DNA from: JAGVSR01 sp963778225
GTDB taxonomy: Bacteria; Pseudomonadota; Alphaproteobacteria; Rhizobiales; Hyphomicrobiaceae
Assembly: GCA_963778225.1 (NCBI GenBank)
Contig: CAVZTR010000009.1
Coordinates: 62,001-126,000, forward strand
DNA length: 64,000 bases
Direction of reading: 5' to 3'
Part shown: in pieces, positions 1 through 9,555 of the stretch
How positions within the stretch are numbered: the first letter of the stretch is position 1
Layout of the letters: each line of letters starts with the position of its first letter
Notes under the pieces: model-generated
What the model was told of the DNA's origin: nothing
The model's input: only the letters and a program-made list of their open reading frames with translations
The model's database searches: none
Position numbers and translations under genes: made by a program

Positions 1-99
1 TTTCATACCCCGCACTCCCGCCGACGCGGCACTCGAACATCCGCGAATCGCGCTAGTGCTTGTGTCGCAACGTCAGCCGAACGCCCAGGAATTTCTGCC

Positions 100-423
100 A
101 TGGCGGTGAAAATTCGTCGACACGGACAGTCAGGCGCAAGCGGACCGCTCGCGGCGGCTTTTGTGATGATCACGTCACTGGTGTTCTGTTGCGAGGCACA
201 CGCCCAGGTCGCTGAAGTGCAGTATCGGCGGGCCCCAGCGCATGTCATCGAACTGCCGCCGCCCGAGGCGCGGGGTTGCTATTACTATCGCGGCCGTCGC
301 CACTGCGGCGCCTATTGCTATTGGGAAGTCAATGGTAAGCGCTACTGCCAGCGCCGCGAACGCGACGCCCATTCCCAAGCCCCTATCGTCGAGGACGACA
401 GCTACGGACTGGTCCTGAAGTAG
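100..423 (+). CDS. Small secreted Cys/Tyr-rich protein, unknown function
   Basis: This 107-residue protein has a Lys/Arg-containing N-terminus, a hydrophobic stretch at about residues 17-33 and an Ala-His-Ala-Gln end near residue 36 that looks like a signal peptidase I site. It is therefore probably periplasmic or secreted. The mature part is rich in Cys, Tyr and Arg, with the motifs GCYYYRGRRHC and YCYWEVNGKRYC, which could form disulphides. An AGGAA ribosome binding site precedes the ATG. It converges on gspK with five bases between the stops. I do not recognise a family. Confidence 0.55.
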   Translation: MAVKIRRHGQSGASGPLAAAFVMITSLVFCCEAHAQVAEVQYRRAPAHVIELPPPEARGCYYYRGRRHCGAYCYWEVNGKRYCQRRERDAHSQAPIVEDDSYGLVLK

Positions 424-428
424 CGCGT

Positions 429-1316
429 TCAGCACTCCGGTGCCGCATCCGCCTCTTGGAGACGGACCTCATCGTCCCGGGTCACCTCGCCCTGATGCCA
501 GCTGAGCATCCGCACCGGCTCACCCGGTGTGGGAGGTCGCGCAACAATGGCCTCCCGCACGAAACGCGCCTGAGGCGTCACACCGATAGCTCGCACCTTA
601 TAGACGTTTCGCGATGACACGGCGGACAGCGACGCCGGCAGCTGACGTCGCTCGCCGAAAGCCGCGGAGCGACCACTGGCACCCTGCGAGAGAAGTTGGA
701 TGAGAGCTTGCGGCGCCACCTCACTATCCACGCCCCGCGCCGAGGTCGAAGCCGTCAGAAATGGCTTGGCCTGCGATCGTATGGCAGCGGGAATTCCCAA
801 AACACGATCCAACTCGGCAACGATGTCGAAGTTGGCGTTTCTCGGACCACCAGCCATTCCCGCGGCCCTATAGGCATCGGCCTCAGCACCGTCGGGACGT
901 TCGTTGCTGTCGGCGTCCCGGTAATCGGCAATCACTGCCGCGTAACGCTCGGCCTCCTCTTGAGATGCCCCTAGCCCGGCAAAAAGCGCCGAAAGCAGCG
1001 CCTGATTGTCACCATTGAGGGAAACCTTGCCGGCTTCGTCTTCAATCGTCAGCGCGATCAGTCCTGCGCCCGTTACTACGCAAATCCTATCTGCCGGCCC
1101 GCCGCCCGACTGCAACATAGCGCCAGCGAACGCAACGCCGCCATCGGCGAGCGACCGCGCCTTGGCGATTTCGACGACTGTGCTGGTTGAACGAAGTGCT
1201 GCCTGAACAGACCGCCCCATCGTCGCGCCGACGAGCGCCAACAACAGACACACGCCGATGGCGAAAATCAAAATGAACCCGCACTGCCTGTCAGACACAA
1301 GGGGCGCACGGCTCAT
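429..1316 (-). CDS. gspK: T2SS minor pseudopilin GspK
   Basis: This is a 295-residue GspK-type minor pseudopilin, which caps the periplasmic pseudopilus tip with GspI and GspJ. The N-terminus CGFILIFAIGVCLLLALVG is a prepilin-like hydrophobic helix right after a short positive leader. The body contains the K-type segment around DEAGKVSLN and the helical region that follows (AERYAAVIADYRDAD), including acidic residues typical of the family. It lies 26 bases downstream of gspD on the same strand and is probably cotranscribed with it. It is at the short end for the family. Family assignment is firm; its role in this cell is inferred. Confidence 0.85.
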   Translation of the reverse strand: MSRAPLVSDRQCGFILIFAIGVCLLLALVGATMGRSVQAALRSTSTVVEIAKARSLADGGVAFAGAMLQSGGGPADRICVVTGAGLIALTIEDEAGKVSLNGDNQALLSALFAGLGASQEEAERYAAVIADYRDADSNERPDGAEADAYRAAGMAGGPRNANFDIVAELDRVLGIPAAIRSQAKPFLTASTSARGVDSEVAPQALIQLLSQGASGRSAAFGERRQLPASLSAVSSRNVYKVRAIGVTPQARFVREAIVARPPTPGEPVRMLSWHQGEVTRDDEVRLQEADAAPEC

Positions 1317-1342
1317 GACGCGTAATCCAAACGGCGGTACGG

Positions 1343-3760
1343 TTACCGCGCCAGCCGGTCGAACTGCTCCCTGTGATCGGGCAGCGTCTCCCGCTGAGGG
1401 CGCGTATTGAAGTTGAGCCGATCGCGGAACTCCGCCGCAATCGCCCCTGTCTGCCGCTCATCGTTCACGATGTGCGGCGTGATGGCAATCATGAGTTCGG
1501 TCCGCGCGATTTCATCGTCTTTGTTCTTGAAAAGGTTACCGACCAGCGGAATGTCGCCGGCTAGCGGGACCTGTTGCCGCTTCCGCGTCGCCCGGTCCTG
1601 CATGAGACCGGCAAGAACCACGCTACCCCCATTGCCGACGGTCACGGTCGTCTTGATCCGCCGCTGGGCAATTGTTGGTGAATTGATGTCCGAAGTTGTC
1701 GTCTCCTTGGCGTCGCTCACCTCCTGCTCAATATCCAGCAAGATCCGCCCGTCGTCCGCAACGCGCGGGATGATCGACAGCAGAACGCCGGTTTCTCGGA
1801 ACGAGATCGCATTCACGATCGGCGCCAGAACTTGGTCGGACGCAACCGCCTGCTGCGTCGCAATCGGCACCTGATCACCGATCTGCAGCACGGCCTTCTT
1901 GTTATTCAGAACCATCAGCGACGGCGACGAGACGATGTTCACGTTGGTGATATCGGCGAGAGCGTTCAGCGCAACTTTCGCGTTTGTGGTGTTGAGAAAA
2001 TAGGAAAAGCCCGCGAACTGCGGTGCGATCGGTCCAAGCGCTGCCCCTGCCAAGGTATCAGTAAGGCGGAACTCGTTGCCCCCCTTCTCGAAAAACCAAC
2101 GCAATCCAAACTTCAGATCATCCGTGAGCGTAACCTCGGCAATCGTCGCCTCGATCAACACCTGCGGCGGCATCACATCCACCTCAGAGAGCACTTGCCG
2201 GATCCGACGCCACTCACCTGGAGTGGCCGAGACGACGATGGCATTGTTCCCTTCGTCGGTCACAAATGAAATGCCGCCATCCCGATCATCCGGCACGGCC
2301 TGCGAAACACTTCCCGTAACGACGCCGCCCCCTGCCTCGCCCTCGAGTGACTCTGCCGCCAAGGCAGGAGGCGCCAAGCCCGGTTCATTGGCCACGGGCG
2401 CTTCTGAAGAGGCACCAAGTGTCACAACCTCGTTCGGTGCGTCGAGCGGAGGTGCCACGCCACCGCCGGCGCGGACAGGTAGCGTGATCGATCCAGTTGG
2501 CGTGGATGAGGAGCCCTCAAGATCGCTGACCGCCGCAGCAGCAACACCTGCCGCCACTGGAGACGCCCGGCGGGTCGCCTGCCCGGGGTAAAGGCGCTGC
2601 AAGATCGTCACGAGTTCCTGCACTGGCCGGTACTGCACCTGATACACGTAGGCGCGCCGCTGCGTTGCCTCGGCTGCCAAGTCGATGCGCTGCAGCCAGA
2701 CCTCGGTTTTCCTGAGGTATTCGGGCCGAGACGTGATCACCAGAATTGCTTTCAACCGCTTGTTCGGCACAAATCGAACGAGGCCCTTGGACGGGCTGTC
2801 GCTGTCGTTGGCAAAAATCGTGTCGAGTTCCTTGGCAATCGACTCCACGTCGGATGTCTCGATGGGGAAAATCCCGAACGACATGCCTCGCATCCAATCG
2901 ACATCGAAGACGCGAACAGTCTCCGCCATCGATTCCAGCTCCGACCGCGTGCCAGTCAAAATGAGGAGGTTGCGGGCAGAATCCGCCCGCGCGATCATTC
3001 CTTTAGGAGCCACCGACTTTAGAATGCGTTCCATCTCGGCGGCAGAAACATAACGCAGGGGTACCACCTCCGTGCCCACACCTGGCCCACGCAGTTGGCC
3101 AACGATTCTGGGCTTTGCGGGTTGCCCCGACGCCAAGGCTTCATCTCGAGTGACGATCCGATAGACGCCATTGTCGACGATGAGCGCGGCGTCGTTCGTT
3201 GCCAGGACGGATTCAAACAACTCCAGAAGCGCATTTCGGCTCACGGGTTTGACTGTCTGGAGCGTCACGGTCCCTTTCACGCGGTCGCTGACGGTATAGG
3301 GTACCCGCATGAGATCATTGAGAATAGTGGCTGCCGCTTCTGGGATTGTCGCCCCGGCCAGATCGAGGCTGACGCCGTCGGCCGTCTCGACTCCAACAGA
3401 CCGTCCCCCGTTTGCCGACGGGGCCTTCGCAGCGCCGGCAACGGGTGCGGGTGCAGCGTTGGCGTCGGCCGCGGACGGCTCGGCGGTGTCACCCGGACGC
3501 AGATAGTTCGCACTGCCGGGATAGATTTGAGGCTGGCCCGCGCCTGGCGTACCGGGCGGCCCCAGCGGTGTACCACCCGGACGGCCGATCGACCCCGTCG
3601 CCTGGGCGCCTCCGATCGGCTGAGGCAGGCTCAACTGTTCGGTCGGCAAACTGCAACCGGCCAGCAGCACCACGAGCGCGACGGCAGGAACGCGCGCAGC
3701 AGCCTTGCGCCGCGTCAGCGTATCGACAGGGACCGTTGAGACCCGCGTGGGCATGCACAT
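1343..3760 (-). CDS. gspD: T2SS outer-membrane secretin GspD
   Basis: This 805-residue secretin forms the outer-membrane gate of type II secretion. A lipoprotein signal ends in LLAGC (lipidated Cys near residue 36, or 34 if the second Met starts), so it may reach the outer membrane as a lipoprotein without a separate pilotin. An N0 domain begins around residue 125, followed by N1-N3 domains with a long Ser/Pro/Ala-rich insert before the last one. The C-terminal secretin barrel contains the conserved VPLAGDIPLVGNLFK segment. It is followed by gspK and faces the multicopper oxidase gene across a 338-base divergent region. Confidence 0.93.
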   Translation of the reverse strand: MCMPTRVSTVPVDTLTRRKAAARVPAVALVVLLAGCSLPTEQLSLPQPIGGAQATGSIGRPGGTPLGPPGTPGAGQPQIYPGSANYLRPGDTAEPSAADANAAPAPVAGAAKAPSANGGRSVGVETADGVSLDLAGATIPEAAATILNDLMRVPYTVSDRVKGTVTLQTVKPVSRNALLELFESVLATNDAALIVDNGVYRIVTRDEALASGQPAKPRIVGQLRGPGVGTEVVPLRYVSAAEMERILKSVAPKGMIARADSARNLLILTGTRSELESMAETVRVFDVDWMRGMSFGIFPIETSDVESIAKELDTIFANDSDSPSKGLVRFVPNKRLKAILVITSRPEYLRKTEVWLQRIDLAAEATQRRAYVYQVQYRPVQELVTILQRLYPGQATRRASPVAAGVAAAAVSDLEGSSSTPTGSITLPVRAGGGVAPPLDAPNEVVTLGASSEAPVANEPGLAPPALAAESLEGEAGGGVVTGSVSQAVPDDRDGGISFVTDEGNNAIVVSATPGEWRRIRQVLSEVDVMPPQVLIEATIAEVTLTDDLKFGLRWFFEKGGNEFRLTDTLAGAALGPIAPQFAGFSYFLNTTNAKVALNALADITNVNIVSSPSLMVLNNKKAVLQIGDQVPIATQQAVASDQVLAPIVNAISFRETGVLLSIIPRVADDGRILLDIEQEVSDAKETTTSDINSPTIAQRRIKTTVTVGNGGSVVLAGLMQDRATRKRQQVPLAGDIPLVGNLFKNKDDEIARTELMIAITPHIVNDERQTGAIAAEFRDRLNFNTRPQRETLPDHREQFDRLAR

Positions 3761-4098
3761 TTTGACCGGTGAACAGGTAAAAGTCAGAACCCTGACTCGG
3801 CCTCGATTCGGGCGTCTGAGTCGAGGATGAGACGTGGCCCCGCTGCACCAGAACGCTGGTTGTGCACATCAACGACTGGGGTCGAATACGTAGGCGCTCG
3901 TTGACCTTACACAGCTTTTTGACCTTTGGTCCCTACCGGCCATCGGACCTTGGTCCGTAGCGGACCATTAACAGAAGGTTAATTCTCCTCGGCAGGGTGA
4001 AAGGGATAACGCGACCACGATCCTGTTCCGCGGCCCCTCAAGATCAGGCTGTAGATTGATCGACCCGCGCCGTCCCCCGTCCCCGTCAGGAGGGCAGG
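3761..4098. promoter_or_regulatory. Divergent control region between gspD and the multicopper oxidase gene, with nested palindromes
   Basis: These 338 bases separate two divergent operons and hold no convincing gene. At 3944-3957 there is a perfect dyad, CGGACC-TT-GGTCCG, and overlapping it at 3952-3966 a second perfect dyad, GGTCCG-TAG-CGGACC. The two share the central GGTCCG half-site, and a related GGTCCC lies just upstream. This looks like an operator for a dimeric regulator bound in two registers. Which regulator binds is unknown. Confidence 0.4.
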
Positions 4099-6378
4099 AT
4101 GTACATCGACGACAAGGAATCAAGCCGGCGGCAGCGTGAGGCGGAGAAGGCCCGTGACAACCGAGGCGAGATCGTCAAAGCCTTGTCGCTCGGCGAAGTC
4201 ACCCGCCGCGAGCTTTTTCGCTGGGGCATCCTGACAGGCAGCGGCTGGCTCGCTGCCAAGAACGGCCTCAACCCCTTTGTGAAAAGCGCCTACGCGCAAG
4301 TTCCCACAGGTGTGCCGCGCAGCCCCGTGCGGGGAATTGCGAAATTCTCCCAGCCATTGCCGCGGCTCGAAGTGCAGACACCGCACACGCTCCAGCCTGA
4401 GAATGGTCACGCAGCTTGGCCGTCCGATTTGAATGAGCATGCTGCCCGGCGCTTGTCGTACCACACTGACTTCACGGCGTTGGCCAAGCAGGGAATCAAA
4501 GATCCCTTGCTCACCAATCCGCTGACTGGGAAAGGTCCCATCGAAGGCCGCCCGCCGGGAGAGTTTTTCGCCCATCAGCGCTGGAACGACTACTTCCCGC
4601 AGAAAGGGTACATTCTCAATAAGCGGCCATGCGCGAACGGAACACGCTTCCATCCTCTATTGCCGGAACAACAACCCAATAGCGTCTGGAACTACGGCTC
4701 TGGCCGAAATGGGGCGAGCGGCGGCATCCCACTGCTCAAGGTTCGCTACGGCGAGCCCATTCTGATGCGGATCTATAACAACCTCCCCCGCAACAAGAGC
4801 GACAACAACGGTTTCGGCATCAACCAAATGTCGACCCATTTCCATAACGCACACAACGGTGCTGAAAGCGATGGAGCGTGCAACGCCTATCACTACCCTG
4901 GCACATTCTACGACTACCGCTGGGGCCTCACCTTGGCTCGGTCTGACCGGCCGGAAAACAAGCTCGAAAACAACAAAGAGGGCTTGCTCCGCAGAGCGTC
5001 CGGCCCTGACGGCAACAAAGGGTTGATCCCGGTCGCCGGAGACTTCCGCGAATTGCAGGGATCACTCTGGTTCCACGACCACCGGTTCTTTTATACCGCC
5101 GAGAACGTCTACAAGGGCGACTTTGGCGCCATCAACGTCTACTCCGGCCCGGACCGCGGCAACGAACGCGAATCCGATGGTGTGAACCATTGCCTGCCCA
5201 GCGGCTGGGTTCACGACTATGGCAATCTCGATTTCGACGTGAACTTGATCGTTCACGATATGGCCTTCCGCCAGGATGGCCAGCTGTACTTCGATATCTT
5301 CAACACCGACGGCTTCCTTGGCGACGTCATGTGCGTGAACATGGCATACGCGCCGGTCATGAAGGTGCTGCCGCGGAAATACCGATTCCGTCTCCTCAAC
5401 GCCTGCATGTCTCGCTTCGTGCAGCTCGTGCTCGTCGATCCGAATCGCAATGCGTTGCCGTTGAAGTTCATCGCCAACGACGGCAATTTCGTCGTCAATC
5501 CGATCGATATCAAGATACTCGACGAGCAAGGCACCGGCGAGCGGTACGACGTTGTCGTCGACTTTTCCAACTTCAAGAAGGGCCAGGTCATCCAGCTGGT
5601 GAACCTGTTGAAGCACAAGAATGGCCGCAAGCCCGACAAGCGATTGACGATCGGAGAAGCTCTCAAAGGCGACAGCGAAGACCCGGCCGTTGGTGCGATC
5701 ATGCGCTTCATCGTGAGTGATCAGGTCGAGAGCGTCGATGCTCCTGGAACCATCATTCGATCAACCGAGCCGGATCGCAGCCGCGTCCCGACGATCCTGA
5801 CTGAGCAGATCCCCATCGTCACCCCGGATCGCGTGCGCACGATCGAATTCAAGCACGACGAACTCAATCAAGCGAAAGATTGCCTGCCCAGCTGTGAAGA
5901 CAAGGATCTCCTGCCTTGGGTCATCCGTGTCGACGGCGAATCCACGCATTCGCTCAACGCCAACCGCATTTCACTGCTCATCCCGAAGCCCGGCGAAGTC
6001 GAGCATTGGGTCGTCTCGACCGGCGGCGGCTGGGATCACCCGATCCATCTGCATTTTGAGGAAGGCGTCACCATCAACCGAGGCGGAGACGGCATCCCCG
6101 CTACCGAAAAACTGGTGCGCAAAGATGTCTGGCGGCTGCGCCCGGGTGGCACCGTCCGCTTCCAGGTGACCTTCGGCGAGTTCGGCGGATCCTATGTCAA
6201 CCACTGCCACAACACAGTGCATGAGGATTTCGCCATGCTCATGCGCTATCAGGTGCTAACCGGCGACGACCGTCCGCAGTTGAACATCATTCCCACACCA
6301 GTTCCCTCGGAAGACGGCGTCGAATATCTGACACCGGAAGTCCTGCCGGAAGCCTACGCAAGAAAGCGGAGCACGTGA
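4099..6378 (+). CDS. Tat-exported multicopper oxidase
   Basis: This 759-residue protein is a large multicopper oxidase. All four copper-ligand motifs are present: HFHNAH (247-252), HDH (326-328), HPIHLH (647-652) and HCHNTVHEDFAM (702-713). They supply the trinuclear site and a type 1 site with His647, Cys703, His708 and probably axial Met713. The N-terminus has TRRELFRW followed by a weakly hydrophobic stretch and an AYA-Q site near residue 70, consistent with Tat export of a folded enzyme. It is much longer than typical 500-residue laccases. Its substrate cannot be read from sequence; metal oxidation such as Mn(II) is one possibility given the surrounding T2SS genes. The ATG has a GGAGGG ribosome binding site. 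The stop overlaps the next start. Confidence 0.85.
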   Translation: MYIDDKESSRRQREAEKARDNRGEIVKALSLGEVTRRELFRWGILTGSGWLAAKNGLNPFVKSAYAQVPTGVPRSPVRGIAKFSQPLPRLEVQTPHTLQPENGHAAWPSDLNEHAARRLSYHTDFTALAKQGIKDPLLTNPLTGKGPIEGRPPGEFFAHQRWNDYFPQKGYILNKRPCANGTRFHPLLPEQQPNSVWNYGSGRNGASGGIPLLKVRYGEPILMRIYNNLPRNKSDNNGFGINQMSTHFHNAHNGAESDGACNAYHYPGTFYDYRWGLTLARSDRPENKLENNKEGLLRRASGPDGNKGLIPVAGDFRELQGSLWFHDHRFFYTAENVYKGDFGAINVYSGPDRGNERESDGVNHCLPSGWVHDYGNLDFDVNLIVHDMAFRQDGQLYFDIFNTDGFLGDVMCVNMAYAPVMKVLPRKYRFRLLNACMSRFVQLVLVDPNRNALPLKFIANDGNFVVNPIDIKILDEQGTGERYDVVVDFSNFKKGQVIQLVNLLKHKNGRKPDKRLTIGEALKGDSEDPAVGAIMRFIVSDQVESVDAPGTIIRSTEPDRSRVPTILTEQIPIVTPDRVRTIEFKHDELNQAKDCLPSCEDKDLLPWVIRVDGESTHSLNANRISLLIPKPGEVEHWVVSTGGGWDHPIHLHFEEGVTINRGGDGIPATEKLVRKDVWRLRPGGTVRFQVTFGEFGGSYVNHCHNTVHEDFAMLMRYQVLTGDDRPQLNIIPTPVPSEDGVEYLTPEVLPEAYARKRST

Positions 6379-7421
6379 CGGGAGCCGGTAACGTGTGGAA
6401 GGTCGCACTCACCTTTGTACTCGCCGCAGTCATGGGTTGTGGCGCTGCCTTCCTCTTGACTGACAGGGCCGCAATCCTGCCGAGCCACGCCAATGCCGCT
6501 GCCAACTTGATTGAAGACAGCAAGCCCTCTTCACGCTCGCCTTGGGATAACCAGTTCTTTCCCAACGATCCCGTCGTCACTCATGAAGGCCGAACCCTGC
6601 GCTTCTACGAAGACCTGATCAAAGACAAGATCGTCGTCGTAAACTTCATCTACACGAGTTGCTCCAACATTTGTCCGCTCGTCACGGCTCGCCTATCGCA
6701 GGTCAAGGATCTGCTCGGCGACCGTGTCGGACGCGACATCTTCTTCGTGTCGATCACCATCGATCCCATCACGGATGGGCCGGAGATGCTGAAGACATAC
6801 GCTGAGACCTATAACGCCGGCCCAGGATGGATGTTCATCACAGGTCAACCCGAGAACATCGATCGCATCCGCTTCAAACTCGGCCAGCGCAGCAACGTGA
6901 AAGCCGAGCACCGTAACGACCTCATGATCGGCAATGATCGGACCGGAACCTGGGGCCGCGATAGCGCCTTCTCCGACCTGAACGTGCTCGCCGACACGAT
7001 CCAGAGCTTCGATCCGGACTGGCGTAAACCTGCACACCTGACGAGCCTGACGGCGACCGTCGGCGAAACCAAGTACGAACTCCACAACAAGCCCGGAACC
7101 ATCCTGTTCGCCAAAGCTTGCGCCGGCTGCCACAGCATCGGCTACGGCGACGTGGTCGGCCCCGACCTAGCCGGCGTGCTCCTGCGCCGCGACCACAACT
7201 GGCTCCGGCGCTTTCTTCGCGAACCCGATACACTCCGCCAGGAGAAAGATCCGCTGGCCACGGTTCTCGACGCGCAATATCCCGGCGCCCGCATGCCGAA
7301 TCTCGGACTGTCGGATAACGACATCGACGACCTGTTCGCCTACTTCAGAACCCACAAGTCGAACGACGTGACGGAAACAAGCACGCTCAGTGAACCGGCC
7401 CAAACGGCACATCCGCCTTGA
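6375..7421 (+). CDS. SCO1/SenC-like thioredoxin-fold protein fused to cytochrome c
   Basis: This 348-residue protein starts with GTG overlapping the multicopper oxidase stop (GTGA), so the two are translationally coupled. An N-terminal membrane anchor or signal is followed by a SCO/SenC domain with the copper-binding CSNIC motif (Cys96, Cys100). A single class I haem site, CAGCH (249-253), lies in a C-terminal cytochrome c domain, with a Met in GARMPNLG as the probable axial ligand. SCO proteins deliver copper or handle thiols during cuproprotein assembly. The likely role is copper loading of, or electron exchange with, the upstream oxidase in the periplasm. The role is inferred from the fusion and coupling. 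Confidence 0.82.
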   Translation: MTGAGNVWKVALTFVLAAVMGCGAAFLLTDRAAILPSHANAAANLIEDSKPSSRSPWDNQFFPNDPVVTHEGRTLRFYEDLIKDKIVVVNFIYTSCSNICPLVTARLSQVKDLLGDRVGRDIFFVSITIDPITDGPEMLKTYAETYNAGPGWMFITGQPENIDRIRFKLGQRSNVKAEHRNDLMIGNDRTGTWGRDSAFSDLNVLADTIQSFDPDWRKPAHLTSLTATVGETKYELHNKPGTILFAKACAGCHSIGYGDVVGPDLAGVLLRRDHNWLRRFLREPDTLRQEKDPLATVLDAQYPGARMPNLGLSDNDIDDLFAYFRTHKSNDVTETSTLSEPAQTAHPP

Positions 7422-7442
7422 GAGCGCCGGCGCGATGTTCTG

Positions 7443-7916
7443 TTATTCCAAAGCTGTTCGCGTCGGCCGCAGCTTGAGATCGAGCCGCCTGCCGTCACGT
7501 TCCAGACTGATGCCGTCGAGTGCGATCTCCCGCACGACATAGCCGCTGATCTCACCACCTCGACCAACCCAAGTGGCGGAACTCCCGCCGTCCACGCGGA
7601 TCAGCGCACGTCCATCGCGCCCCGCCGGACGCATGAGCCCGATAAGTGTGAGCCCGCGCACGTCGTCGGCTTGCGACGCCACCTCGGTCTCATCGGCCGG
7701 CCGCCGCGTCACAACGAACAGTGGCCGCTCCCGCGTCTCATTCATTTGGTCCAACGGCGGCACGACGAACTGGGGTTTGGCCGCGACCGGGCCTGGGCTC
7801 GTCGCATCGCTCGGCGACACCGGCGACACGTCGACGACATCGAGAGCCGATTTCACCGCGGCTCCAGCGAGGAGCACGACGCCGGCAGCCAAAACAATCC
7901 GAATGACCTTCATCAT
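7443..7916 (-). CDS. T2SS inner-membrane protein, GspC-like HR domain (GspC/GspN)
   Basis: This 157-residue protein has one N-terminal membrane segment (about residues 5-24), a Pro-rich linker and a C-terminal beta domain. The pattern from LTLIGLMRP through WVGRGGEISGYVV to LERDGRRLDLKL resembles the homology region (HR) of GspC, which links the inner-membrane platform to GspD. It lacks the PDZ or coiled-coil C-terminus of classical GspC, and annotators may call it GspN. The start overlaps the gspM stop (ATGA). It is the last gene of the leftward gspLM block. Confidence 0.6.
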   Translation of the reverse strand: MMKVIRIVLAAGVVLLAGAAVKSALDVVDVSPVSPSDATSPGPVAAKPQFVVPPLDQMNETRERPLFVVTRRPADETEVASQADDVRGLTLIGLMRPAGRDGRALIRVDGGSSATWVGRGGEISGYVVREIALDGISLERDGRRLDLKLRPTRTALE

Positions 7917-8476
7917 TGCTGCACCGGAGTGGTCGACATTACGGCGCCCATGATGCTGATCCGCAAATCCAGTACGCCGTTGACCTCCGGGCCGCGCGCC
8001 GTCGGAGCCATGTCAAGAGACTGAATGATCAATGCCGGACGGCCATGTTCAATCGCGTGAAAAAATCGCTGCACATCTTCGATCGATCCTGATGCAATCG
8101 CTCGCAACCCAATGAGGCGAAGGCGCCCCTGAGACCGCTCGGCCGTCGGCTGCACACTGCTGAGGAGCACGCCAGCGCTCGCGGCAACGGTTTCGACCCG
8201 CGACTGAAGCGCAGCAATCATTTCCGCCTCGGTGTCCCCTGGCAGGAGCGCCGGCTCGCCCGATGCGTCTGCCGCCGGTCGCGCCGAAAGCCCTCTCGCC
8301 TCCGTCAGAAGACGACCCAGAAGCTGGCGCTCTTGTGCAATTTGATCTTGTGCATCCGACAACCGCGTGGTCAGCGGCTCCACGAGGATGGCACCGATGA
8401 ACCAGATGACACCGAGCAGCAAACCGACCGCAGCGGCCTTGCTCACACCGCGCTCGATCGCAATGAATGCGCTCAT
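7913..8476 (-). CDS. gspM: T2SS inner-membrane platform protein GspM
   Basis: This 187-residue bitopic protein has a short cytoplasmic N-terminus, a membrane helix near residues 14-34 and a coiled segment (DAQDQIAQERQLLGRLL). A ferredoxin-like periplasmic domain follows (LRLIGLRAIASGSIEDVQRF), typical of GspM. I chose the ATG at 8476 because it overlaps the gspL stop as ATGA; the longer reading frame upstream lies inside gspL. GspM partners GspL in the assembly platform. Confidence 0.75.
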   Translation of the reverse strand: MSAFIAIERGVSKAAAVGLLLGVIWFIGAILVEPLTTRLSDAQDQIAQERQLLGRLLTEARGLSARPAADASGEPALLPGDTEAEMIAALQSRVETVAASAGVLLSSVQPTAERSQGRLRLIGLRAIASGSIEDVQRFFHAIEHGRPALIIQSLDMAPTARGPEVNGVLDLRISIMGAVMSTTPVQQ

Positions 8477-9555
8477 GGCCCCACGTCCCCCGACGCCGTC
8501 GTCCACCCAGGATTTAAGCGCAGCTGCAGGCTGAAGCGCTCCTTCTGCCGCTCATCGTCTGTCACGATCGGCGCCGTAATCGATGCACTCGAGATGTAGG
8601 GCGACTGCTCGAGTTCGACGGCAAGGCCACGAACCGGACGTCCAAAGCCGACGAGGTCCACCGCGCCATCTGCGAACCGAAACTCGGTCAGATAGGCCGT
8701 ATCGGGCATGCGACGCGTCACATCTTCGATGACCGCCACCACGGGTGGGTACTCCGCCTTCAGTGCAGCCAGCGCCTCGGCCACAGCTCCATCGCCCGTG
8801 TCCTGCTGCGCCCGGGTATCGGCCAAGCGGGAACGAACCGCTGCAGTCTGTTCTCTCAAATCGGCCAGCGCCGATTCATGCTGGTAAGTGGTGATCGCAA
8901 GCGCCGCTAAAGCCAGTGTTCCGCACGCCGCCGCGAGCACACCCGCGGATGGCAAAATCCCACCTCGCGCCGCCGGATCCGCTGTCCGTTCAGCGAGAAA
9001 ATCGATCGGGACAGGCGTGGCCGGATCATCCCGGAAGCCGTCGGCTCCAACGACCTCGGCCCCCACGGCCTCGAGTTGGTCCTGCAAGGCCTTGAGCCGG
9101 CTCCGTTTCATGACGATCTGCTCGCCCGAAATCGTCGCGCTGCCCTTTACCGGCGAGTTGAGGATGACCGCCGCATACACATCGGTCATTCGGAACGGCG
9201 TCGCCCGCTCCAATTCAAGGGCCATGATCCGGTCGATATCTTTGACCGCCGCCTTGGGTAAGGTGATCGGGCGCACGAGGCACTCAGCCAGTGGCACGCG
9301 CACTTTCACCCTGACCGGTCCTTGCCGGGCCCGCTGACTGATTTTGTCGAGAATGTCCGCCTCGCCACCCGATACGTCCTTGAGCGGCGGGATGGTGGTC
9401 ACGAGAGTGCCACCGTTAACGACAGCAACCAGATCAGCTTTCGCCCGCCGCTCGCCTGAAGCAATCCCAGCCGGCAACAAGCTCTTCAACTCGCCGGTCC
9501 ACCAAGAGAGACCGCGCGACAACGTCTCCGAAAGATCAATCGCAAATCTACGCAT
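8473..9555 (-). CDS. gspL: T2SS assembly platform protein GspL (PilM/PilN-like)
   Basis: This 360-residue protein has a degenerate actin-like cytoplasmic domain containing PITLPKAAVKDIDRIMALE. A single membrane helix lies at about residues 200-222 (GVLAAACGTLALAALAIT), followed by a coiled coil and a small periplasmic ferredoxin-like domain, as in GspL and PilN. GspL docks the GspE ATPase to the inner membrane. It leads the leftward L-M-C block and diverges from gspE across 170 bases that must hold both promoters. Confidence 0.8.
   Translation of the reverse strand: MRRFAIDLSETLSRGLSWWTGELKSLLPAGIASGERRAKADLVAVVNGGTLVTTIPPLKDVSGGEADILDKISQRARQGPVRVKVRVPLAECLVRPITLPKAAVKDIDRIMALELERATPFRMTDVYAAVILNSPVKGSATISGEQIVMKRSRLKALQDQLEAVGAEVVGADGFRDDPATPVPIDFLAERTADPAARGGILPSAGVLAAACGTLALAALAITTYQHESALADLREQTAAVRSRLADTRAQQDTGDGAVAEALAALKAEYPPVVAVIEDVTRRMPDTAYLTEFRFADGAVDLVGFGRPVRGLAVELEQSPYISSASITAPIVTDDERQKERFSLQLRLNPGWTTASGDVGP

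Noticed and set aside
5062..5616. A 184-residue open frame antisense to the multicopper oxidase gene
   Set aside because: It is a codon-phase shadow of a strongly supported gene, has no ribosome binding site or domain, and similar shadows occur opposite most genes here.
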